DNA of 7,035 nucleotides. Origin: an uncultured Parabacteroides sp. (GTDB lineage: Bacteria; Bacteroidota; Bacteroidia; Bacteroidales; Tannerellaceae). How positions within the stretch are numbered: the stretch's first letter is position 1; the number at the start of each line of letters is the position of its first letter. Where the stretch lies: the NCBI GenBank assembly GCA_900770835.1, contig CAAGLQ010000187.1, positions 1 through 7,035 of the forward strand, given 5' to 3'. Under the pieces are notes generated by a model that searched no databases, had not been told where the DNA came from, and was given only the letters and a program-made list of their open reading frames with translations. Both the position numbers and the translations under genes were made by a program. This document shows, in pieces, positions 1-4,627 of this stretch.

Positions 1-1043
1 CCAGTGCCAACGTCAACTACTACGATGATGAGGGGTTGGATCCGGCCTATAACCAAGACAATATCGCCAACTCTGGTTTCTCGATTCCCTATGCGGTCTT
101 GGGCTTCACGGGAAAGGCATTCGACAAGGTAACCTTCAACCTCTCCCTCAATGCGGCCGCCTCGGGTGGGGCTTTGCTGCAACAGGCCTGGTTTGATGTG
201 CGGCTGAAAGAGGCTTTCGCCATTCGGGTGGGTAAGTTCAAGACCCCCTTCTCGCACGCTTACCTGACCACGTTGGGAGAGACCCTGCTTCCGGTATTGC
301 CTATCTCTTTGACGGCTCCCGTCATTCTTCCTCATTCGCTCAATGCGGTCACGCCCAACATCGCAACTGGTTTTGACTTGGGCATTGAGGTGCATGGATT
401 GGTGAAGGAGAAGTTTGGTTATGAGGTGGGTATCTTTAACGGTACAGGTAGTTCCGTCAATGTGGCGAATAAGACCTTTAGTGACGATTGGCATATCCCC
501 TCGTTGCTTTATGCCGGTCGATTTACCTACATGCCCAAAGGAGTGATGCCCTCCACACAAGGCAATCCCCACCGGCTTCGGGAGGATAAGTTGCTCTTTG
601 GCCTCTCCACCTCCCTCAATGTGGAGAGCGAGAACGAGAGCACCAACGACTTTCGGGTGGGAGCAGAATTTGCCTGGTTAAAGAATCGCCTCTATGTGGG
701 AGCCGAACTCTATTACATGCAAGTGGGCTTCACGGAAAGGCAGAAGATTGACGAGACCTATCACTATCTGGGTGGTTATGTGCAAGGCGGTTATTTCGTC
801 ACCCCAAAATGGCAGGTGGCAGCTCGTTACGACCTCTTCAATCGAAACGGAACGGACACCAACGGCTTCCTGAATATGCCGGCTGTGGGATTCAACTACT
901 TCTTTACGGGATGCAACCTGAAGTTGCAGGCGATGTATCAATTCATCGGGCGGACCGGTCACGACACCCAATTGGATCGAGACAATGACGATTTGGGGTT
1001 GGCCATGCACTCTGGTACGATCCTGTTGCAATACACCTTCTAA
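1..1043 (+). CDS. Phosphate-selective porin O/P-like outer-membrane protein, 5' partial
   Basis: This is the 3' part of an outer-membrane beta-barrel porin of the OprO/OprP family. The frame is already open at base 3 and contains no ATG near the edge; the TTG at 36 is not a credible start, so the signal peptide and first strands lie upstream of the window. About 346 codons are present. Visible hallmarks are the segment WFDVRLKEAFAIRVGKFKTP (an early porin strand plus the conserved R-x-G-x-F/Q-K-x-P-F motif), alternating hydrophobic/aromatic strands such as LYVGAELYYMQVGF and WQVAARYDLFNRNG, and a C-terminal strand ending LLQYTF, the Phe-terminated signal recognised by the Bam machinery. Family members form anion or small-solute channels; the substrate here cannot be read from sequence. 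The next gene starts 12 bp after the stop and encodes an exported heme lipoprotein, so the pair may act together at the envelope. Family call is confident, substrate unknown. Confidence 0.88.
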   Translation, partial: SANVNYYDDEGLDPAYNQDNIANSGFSIPYAVLGFTGKAFDKVTFNLSLNAAASGGALLQQAWFDVRLKEAFAIRVGKFKTPFSHAYLTTLGETLLPVLPISLTAPVILPHSLNAVTPNIATGFDLGIEVHGLVKEKFGYEVGIFNGTGSSVNVANKTFSDDWHIPSLLYAGRFTYMPKGVMPSTQGNPHRLREDKLLFGLSTSLNVESENESTNDFRVGAEFAWLKNRLYVGAELYYMQVGFTERQKIDETYHYLGGYVQGGYFVTPKWQVAARYDLFNRNGTDTNGFLNMPAVGFNYFFTGCNLKLQAMYQFIGRTGHDTQLDRDNDDLGLAMHSGTILLQYTF

Positions 1044-1055
1044 TTCCTGAAAGCG

Positions 1056-1757
1056 ATGAAACAAATGCCTTTTGTGCTCGCTACGCTCCTATTGACAGGG
1101 ACGGCTTGCGATGATGGCAAGATCTATGAGACCTACCAGCAGATGGAGGAGCAAGGCAGTGTCTATAAGCTGACCGCTATTTTGCAAGGAGTCGATACCT
1201 GGCCGGACGATTACGAGTTAGTAGCTGCTGCCTTTGGGGATAGCCCCTATGCCACCTACACGAAGGTGATCCATGCCCCTGAGCGGGAGGGAGAGCCGGT
1301 CAGTGTGATCCTCTCAGGGGTGCGTGAGGTCAGTCAGGTAGAGATTTGTGCGGTCAATCGCTTACGGAAGCGGATTGTCTCCTTCTATCAAACCGATTTC
1401 ACCTTGCAAGAGGATACCCTCTTTGTGGATGCGGGCTCGCTCGATGTCAGTATGTTCAATGGCGTGCAGCAACAGGTGTTCAATACCGATTGCATCGGTT
1501 GCCATGGAGCCAGCAATTTTGCGGCAGCCAGCCTCTTCCTGACCGAAGGCAAGAGTCGGGATGCTTTGGTGGGCGTTCCCTCCACCCGTTCAGAGGCAGG
1601 TAAGCTGTTGGTAGCTCCCGGCTCGCCCGACGAGAGCTTCCTGCTCGATGTCCTGACCCAGCCCGATGCCGTCCATCACGATCATGTCGATATTCTTTCC
1701 GCCAAACCCGATAAACTCACCCTCATCGAGGATTGGATCAAAGCAATGAGGAATTAG
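1056..1757 (+). CDS. Lipoprotein with a single c-type cytochrome domain
   Basis: A 233-residue exported protein. The N-terminus MKQMPFVLATLLLTGTAC is a lipoprotein signal peptide with the lipobox Cys at residue 18, so the mature protein is predicted to be lipid-anchored. Residues about 35-130 look like an all-beta domain with no name I recognise. A cytochrome-c-like domain follows, with the heme attachment motif CIGCH at 146-150. Downstream, VAPGSPDESFLLDVL (186-200) and LTLIEDWIKAM (221-231) match the usual 'PG-x-P-x-x-S-x-L ... WI' tail of small c-type domains in Bacteroidota and Planctomycetes. The usual Met distal ligand is not evident; the stretch between these blocks has HHDH (207-210), so bis-His ligation is possible (inference). 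Electron transfer or redox sensing at the envelope is likely; the partner is unknown. It starts 12 bp after the porin gene, suggesting co-transcription. The last codons (AMRN-stop) lie in a short repeat that recurs just downstream. Confidence 0.78.
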   Translation: MKQMPFVLATLLLTGTACDDGKIYETYQQMEEQGSVYKLTAILQGVDTWPDDYELVAAAFGDSPYATYTKVIHAPEREGEPVSVILSGVREVSQVEICAVNRLRKRIVSFYQTDFTLQEDTLFVDAGSLDVSMFNGVQQQVFNTDCIGCHGASNFAAASLFLTEGKSRDALVGVPSTRSEAGKLLVAPGSPDESFLLDVLTQPDAVHHDHVDILSAKPDKLTLIEDWIKAMRN

Positions 1758-1784
1758 GATTTAGGAGTGAGGAATGAGGAATTA
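1745..1784 (+). repeat. 12-bp direct repeat at the gene end with related GAGGAAT/TTAGGA units
   Basis: AATGAGGAATTA occurs at 1745-1756 and again, exactly, at 1773-1784. The bases between are degenerate versions of the same theme (TTAGGATTTAGGAGTGAGG). The first copy supplies the final codons and stop of the heme lipoprotein gene, so the repeat has overlapped or formed the protein's C-terminus. It looks like a short intergenic repeat tract; its function is unknown. Confidence 0.55.
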
Positions 1785-1810
1785 CATAGGAAATAAAACA
1801 TATATATAAA

Positions 1811-2944
1811 ATGTATAGAGAAACAACCAAACAAACCTATCAAGCGGAAGCGGTAGCCATCCAACTAAACCGCTTCGAGCCAGAGGAGGGCATGGCCGAA
1901 TACCAACTGTTGCTGAGCGGAACAGATCCCACGCTCCCCTTCACGGAGCAAGCCGAACACCTGTGGCAAGCCTATATCCGGGTGATGCGAGAAGAATTGG
2001 CAGATAAGAAAGCTTGTCCCGTGATGCAAAGGTATTTCGTGAGCGATGCGGCCAACCAATCCGATTGGCTACAAGCCTGGGAGTTGGAGAACGGTTGCTG
2101 TGCGTATAGCATCGTGCAGCAACCCCCTTTGGACGGCACGAAGGTAGCCCTTTGGTGCTATCTGCTGACCGATGTCACGGTAGAACAGGCCTCAGAGGGA
2201 CTTTGGCAGGTGGCCCATGCCGGCTATCGTTACTACTGGATCGGAGGTTTGAGCGCCCGGGCGGCCGATGCCGAGCAACAGACCCGCCTCCTGCTGGGCG
2301 ATTATGTGATGCGACTGATGCACCAACGGATGACCCTCTCCGCAAACTGCTTACGCACCTGGCTCTTCGTGCAGAACGTGGATGTCAATTATGCAGGCGT
2401 GGTAAAAGCCCGAAGGGAGCTCTTCGTCACCCAAGGACTGACCGATCAGACCCACTACATTGCCAGCACCGGCATTGAGGGGCGACATGCCGATCCGGAG
2501 GTGTGCGTGCAGATGGATGCCTATGCCGTGGAGGGCTTGCGTCCGGAGCAGATCCAACAGCTCTATGCCCCCACCCATCTCAACCCTACCTATGAGTATG
2601 GAGTTACCTTCGAGCGAGGCACGGCCATCCACTATCCCGATCGTACACAAGTGCTGATCTCCGGTACAGCCAGCATCGACAACCAAGGGAATATCCTTCA
2701 TGAGGGCGATGTGATCCAACAGGCTGAGCGGATGATGGAGAACATCGCTGTCCTTTTGGCAGAGGCCGGAGCGACTATCGACGATATTACCCAAGCCATC
2801 ACCTACCTCCGAGATCCTGCCGATTATACCTTGGTGAGCCACTATTTCACCACGCACTATCCCCGGCTGCCCCAACTTATTGTCCTTGCTCCCGTCTGCC
2901 GTCCCGGTTGGCTCATCGAGACGGAATGTTGGGCGGTGGTTTGA
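1811..2944 (+). CDS. Chorismatase (FkbO/Hyg5/XanB2-like) / RidA-fold family protein
   Basis: A 377-residue cytoplasmic protein with no signal peptide. The second half is a RidA (YjgF/UK114) fold, with FERGTAI (267-273), LISGTASID (282-290) and the tail VCRPGWLIETECWAVV (362-377). The first half with LFVQNVDVNYAGVV (185-198) and THYIASTGIEGR (214-225) is the pattern I associate with chorismatases, which hydrolyse chorismate to hydroxybenzoates or dihydrodiols plus pyruvate. Its length agrees with that family at about 340-380 residues and is nearly three times that of a lone RidA. The C-R-P-G-x-L-x-E block (Cys363, Glu370) resembles the Hyg5/XanB2 active-site end, from memory, which would point to hydroxybenzoate formation rather than the FkbO-type dihydrodiol. 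It follows the lipoprotein gene by 53 bp of AT-rich and repeat DNA without a visible promoter. No pigment or aryl-polyene genes are in view, so the product's fate is unknown. The alternative is a RidA-like enamine deaminase with an extra domain. Confidence 0.75.
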   Translation: MYRETTKQTYQAEAVAIQLNRFEPEEGMAEYQLLLSGTDPTLPFTEQAEHLWQAYIRVMREELADKKACPVMQRYFVSDAANQSDWLQAWELENGCCAYSIVQQPPLDGTKVALWCYLLTDVTVEQASEGLWQVAHAGYRYYWIGGLSARAADAEQQTRLLLGDYVMRLMHQRMTLSANCLRTWLFVQNVDVNYAGVVKARRELFVTQGLTDQTHYIASTGIEGRHADPEVCVQMDAYAVEGLRPEQIQQLYAPTHLNPTYEYGVTFERGTAIHYPDRTQVLISGTASIDNQGNILHEGDVIQQAERMMENIAVLLAEAGATIDDITQAITYLRDPADYTLVSHYFTTHYPRLPQLIVLAPVCRPGWLIETECWAVV

Positions 2945-2955
2945 CTTTTTTTCCT

Positions 2956-2963
2956 TACCTTTG
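2956..2963 (+). promoter_or_regulatory. Bacteroidota-type -7 promoter box before the methyltransferase leader
   Basis: TACCTTTG fits the Bacteroidota sigma factor -7 consensus TAnnTTTG and is followed by C-rich sequence, placing transcription start near 2968-2972. It begins 11 bp past the stop of the chorismatase-like gene. The -33 box is poor: a TTTG at 2940-2943 is only 12 bp away instead of about 19-21, and nothing better sits at the usual spacing. It makes the methyltransferase a separate transcription unit with a leader of about 150 nt. Confidence 0.6.
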
Positions 2964-2970
2964 CCCCCGC

Positions 2971-3003
2971 ATGACAAGACAGACATTGGATATTGTGTTG
3001 TAA
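2971..3003 (+). CDS. Possible leader peptide, 10 codons
   Basis: ATG to TAA encodes MTRQTLDIVL. The start codon lies at or within a few bases of the predicted transcription start, so translation would be leaderless or nearly so, which weakens the case. The stop abuts the 5' arm of the first leader hairpin, the position expected if a ribosome here affected folding. No run of one amino acid is present that would suggest a specific starvation signal. It could be a chance ORF. Confidence 0.2.
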   Translation: MTRQTLDIVL

Positions 3004-3051
3004 ACAGCCTGCTCCTAATCTTGGGGTAAGCAGGTTGTCCCCTTCGTTCCT

Positions 3052-3098
3052 CCCTCAGAAGCATTGCCTTTTCTGAGGGTCAATCTTTTATTTTGTTT
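3052..3098 (+). terminator. Terminator-like hairpin in the leader
   Basis: A perfect 9-bp stem (CCCTCAGAA 3052-3060 / TTCTGAGGG 3071-3079) with a 10-nt loop is followed by TCAATCTTTTATTTTGTTT. The T-rich stretch starts about five bases late for a textbook intrinsic terminator. It could end read-through from the chorismatase-like gene, end a short RNA started at about 2970, or act as a conditional terminator before the methyltransferase. Confidence 0.6.
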
Positions 3099-3099
3099 A

Positions 3100-3126
3100 A
3101 TGAATAGTAATACACAAAGAAAATGA
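3100..3126 (+). CDS. Possible upstream ORF coupled to the methyltransferase start
   Basis: An 8-codon ORF, MNSNTQRK, starts at ATG 3100 and ends in a TGA that overlaps the methyltransferase ATG as ATGA (3123-3126). Such 4-nt overlaps often mean translational coupling by re-initiation. Its codons are AT-rich like the surrounding leader, so it may be incidental. Confidence 0.25.
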   Translation: MNSNTQRK

Positions 3127-3923
3127 ATAACGAAGACAATACAAACTATGGGTTAGACGTGAACCTAATCTGCGAATTTTTTATGGGCATGGATCGACAG
3201 GGACCGGGTAGTCCAGATATGACCGTGAAGGCATTAAGCTTCATCGAGGGGCTTGACGAACGATCCCGGATCGCTGATCTTGGCTGTGGCACGGGCGGAC
3301 AGACCATGACACTTGCTGGGGCATACCCTGGCTACATCACGGCCATTGACAATTATCCCGGTTATATTAAGAAACTGAACCAAGCGACACAAGCGAGCGG
3401 ATTGCACGAGCGGGTGAAAGGCCTTGTCGGCACGATGGAGGAGTTGCCTTTTGAGCCGGGATCGCTTGATGCAATCTGGTGTGAGGGAGCCATCTATAAC
3501 ATTGGTTTTGAGCGAGGCATCCGGGAGTGGCGCCCCTTCTTGAAGGAAGGTGGCTACTTGGCTGTCTCTGAGAGTTGTTGGTTTACTGAGGAGCGACCCG
3601 CTGAGATCCACGACTTCTGGATGGAGGGCTATCCCGAGATCAGCACGATCTCCGTCAAGGTGGAGCAGCTGCAAAAGGCGGGTTATCTGCCGGTGGCCAC
3701 CTTCGTCTTGCCTACCTATTGCTGGCAGGAGAACTATTATCAGCCTTTGGCGGGGCTGCAACAGCCCTTCCTCGATGCCCATCCGGGCAATAAGTCGGTG
3801 GAGGAGTTGATCCATTTCTGCCGCTTGGAGGCGGAGATGTACCGTCGTTACAAAGACTACTATGGCTATGTCTTCTTCGTGGCTAAAAAGATAAGCAGAG
3901 GTATTTCAATGACCCAACAGTGA
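3123..3923 (+). CDS. Class I SAM-dependent methyltransferase
   Basis: A 266-residue cytoplasmic enzyme that transfers a methyl group from S-adenosylmethionine to an unidentified acceptor. It closely resembles, from memory, the structural-genomics Bacteroides methyltransferases that share the RQGPGS opening (residues 25-30 here). Motif I is IADLGCGTGGQ (50-60), the glycine loop that holds SAM. The acidic residue after strand 2 is Asp76 (TAID), which usually binds the SAM ribose. The acidic/aromatic block LPFEPGSLDAIWCEGAIYNIG (108-128) and the strand-5 region GGYLAVSESCWFT (143-155) complete the core. The C-terminal part (about 160-256) with DFWMEGYPE and YYGYVFFVAKK probably shapes the acceptor site. 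The tail SRGISMTQQ extends about ten residues past where I recall relatives ending. It has its own promoter and leader upstream and a terminator downstream, so it is monocistronic. The substrate cannot be inferred from neighbours. Confidence 0.9.
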   Translation: MNNEDNTNYGLDVNLICEFFMGMDRQGPGSPDMTVKALSFIEGLDERSRIADLGCGTGGQTMTLAGAYPGYITAIDNYPGYIKKLNQATQASGLHERVKGLVGTMEELPFEPGSLDAIWCEGAIYNIGFERGIREWRPFLKEGGYLAVSESCWFTEERPAEIHDFWMEGYPEISTISVKVEQLQKAGYLPVATFVLPTYCWQENYYQPLAGLQQPFLDAHPGNKSVEELIHFCRLEAEMYRRYKDYYGYVFFVAKKISRGISMTQQ

Positions 3924-3999
3924 TCAGGTAACCACCGCCGATCAACGGCAGCAGGAAGATAACCCAACAGCTTGCCGAAAGCAAATAATGGTTTTTACA

Positions 4000-4027
4000 G
4001 GGGATCTCGTACAGGGATCCCCTTTTT
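4000..4027 (+). terminator. Intrinsic terminator after the methyltransferase gene
   Basis: A 7-bp perfect stem (GGGGATC 4000-4006 / GATCCCC 4016-4022) with a 9-nt loop runs straight into TTTTT (4023-4027). It lies 77 bp after the methyltransferase stop. A wider 9-bp inverted repeat (GATCAACGG 3940-3948 / CCGTTGATC 4032-4040) surrounds it and may add a second, long-range stem. Confidence 0.85.
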
Positions 4028-4228
4028 ATGCCCGTTGATCTTGCCCTCTTTTGAACGGAATTAATACGTGAAACGCTATGTTACACGGTTGTGCTATATT
4101 ATATAACCAATTGATTCTATTTATGATAGGAAGGAATAATGATGAGGTGAAAGTGCTTAAAGAAAAGGTCGGTTTTGTGGAACATTTTTATGGAGCAGTG
4201 AGGGGCTATTTTGCGGAGTAGTTTCATA

Positions 4229-4324
4229 CCGGGCATGACCCGGCATCCCACCCTATCAAAGGAGTAGGGACGCAACGTGTTGCGTTAGATAAAGACAGAA
4301 TGAGATTGCGGGTCAAGCTCGCAA
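4229..4324. repeat. Cluster of REP-like short palindromes
   Basis: Several small hairpins are packed into 96 bp. They are CCGGG/CCCGG (4229-4243, 5-nt loop), CCCTAT/GTAGGG (4251-4269, one G-U), ACGCAAC/GTTGCGT (4270-4285, 2-nt loop) and TTGCGGG/CTCGCAA (4306-4324, one G-U). The GC-rich palindromes with core words such as TTGCGGGTCAAG resemble repetitive extragenic palindromes seen in intergenic DNA of this group (from memory). They do not look like riboswitch or protein-coding sequence. Confidence 0.55.
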
Positions 4325-4400
4325 AGACACAGATAGTGAGCTATTTGGAAGGAAGAGACGTTAAGTGGTCGAAAGTAAGTCATGTAAGAAAGAGGCGATT

Positions 4401-4419
4401 TCGTTGGCCAAACCAACGA
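4401..4419. repeat. Perfect 7-bp inverted repeat, 5-nt loop
   Basis: TCGTTGG (4401-4407) and CCAACGA (4413-4419) are perfect complements around CCAAA. No T-tract follows, so it is not an intrinsic terminator. It could be a regulator-binding site or the last member of the palindrome cluster. Confidence 0.5.
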
Positions 4420-4424
4420 TGTTG

Positions 4425-4458
4425 TTCAGAAAAATGAAATAATCTTCTTTTTTCTGAA
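4425..4458. repeat. Perfect 10-bp inverted repeat just upstream of the surface-protein promoter
   Basis: TTCAGAAAAA (4425-4434) and TTTTTCTGAA (4449-4458) are exact complements separated by 14 bp. The repeat ends about 30 bp before the -7 box, which puts it where an activator or repressor could bind. It would also fold as a hairpin with an A-tract on one side and a T-tract on the other, so it could insulate the promoter from upstream transcription in either direction. Confidence 0.55.
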
Positions 4459-4488
4459 TCACCCCCTTATGAGTTAGGAAAATACGCA

Positions 4489-4496
4489 TACCTTTG
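4489..4496 (+). promoter_or_regulatory. Bacteroidota-type promoter of the large surface-protein gene
   Basis: TACCTTTG exactly fits the -7 consensus TAnnTTTG. The expected -33 position (about 4466-4470) shows only a weak CTTAT-like match. Transcription should start near 4500-4505, leaving a 5' UTR of about 125 nt. The same octamer is used for the methyltransferase promoter at 2956-2963. Confidence 0.7.
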
Positions 4497-4502
4497 CACT
4501 CA

Positions 4503-4627
4503 ACAAAAAACGGCCTTTTCCCGAAGCAATTTTTCTCCGTTTCTTAATGCGGTTTTTACCTCGGGAGGGAGCCTCGGATAAGAACGAGTTATTTATAATA
4601 TATTATTAATTCTAAATGTTTTATTTT
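4503..4627 (+). promoter_or_regulatory. 5' UTR of the surface-protein gene with a long stem and an AT-rich start region
   Basis: Bases 4516-4524 (TTTTCCCGA) can pair with 4561-4569 (TCGGGAGGG) in a 9-bp stem, six Watson-Crick and three G-U pairs, closing a 36-nt loop with T-runs. The last 45 bases before the ATG are almost purely A/T and unstructured, the usual ribosome-loading context of highly expressed Bacteroidota genes, which lack Shine-Dalgarno sites. The stem may stabilise the transcript or regulate it; no known riboswitch is recognised. Confidence 0.45.

Larger units (their letters stand above)
2970..3122 (+). promoter_or_regulatory. Structured 5' leader of the methyltransferase gene, attenuator-like
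   Basis: From the predicted start near 2970 the leader holds, in order: a 10-codon ORF (2971-3003, MTRQTLDIVL); a stable hairpin with arms 3004-3013 and 3029-3038 (10 bp including one G-U), whose 5' arm begins one base after that ORF's stop; a second hairpin (3052-3079) with a T-rich tail that resembles a terminator; and an 8-codon ORF overlapping the methyltransferase start. GGGG at 3023-3026 in the first loop could pair with CCCC at 3039-3042, which would compete with the first hairpin. The layout resembles transcription attenuation or a short terminated RNA. I do not recognise a known riboswitch class here. The regulatory role is inferred. Confidence 0.45.
4028..4488. other. Gene-free stretch with palindromes upstream of the surface-protein promoter
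   Basis: No gene is supported here on either strand. The stretch holds an AT-rich part (about 4055-4140), a cluster of REP-like palindromes (4229-4324), a 7-bp hairpin (4401-4419) and a longer AT-rich inverted repeat (4425-4458). One + strand frame is open from ATG 4078 to TGA 4435-4437 apart from a single TAG at 4219-4221. It runs through the palindromes and resembles nothing I know, so I treat it as probably non-coding. Confidence 0.6.

Noticed and set aside
36..38. TTG at 36 as the start of the porin gene.
   Set aside because: The frame is open to the window edge, the family begins with a signal peptide and more strands, and no promoter or start context precedes the TTG.
2964..3060. A known SAM, cobalamin or TPP riboswitch before the methyltransferase.
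   Set aside because: I could not find the conserved core words or helix order of any class I know, so only a generic structured leader is claimed.
2351..3064. A 237-codon minus-strand frame over the chorismatase-like gene's 3' half and the leader.
   Set aside because: It is a shadow of a well-supported + strand enzyme and runs into promoter and hairpin sequence; no family resemblance.
3234..3815. A 193-codon minus-strand frame opposite the methyltransferase.
   Set aside because: The + strand shows all methyltransferase motifs in order; the antisense translation has none of its own.
3892..4065. Minus-strand frame with a hydrophobic segment (WVIFLLPLIGGGYLITVG) resembling a membrane helix.
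   Set aside because: No ATG or plausible start, it reads through the intrinsic terminator hairpin, and it ends inside the methyltransferase gene.
4229..4458. A CRISPR array or attachment-site cluster, suggested by several palindromes in a row.
   Set aside because: The palindromes all differ in sequence and spacing; there are no regular repeats and spacers, no cas genes, no tRNA and no integrase in view.
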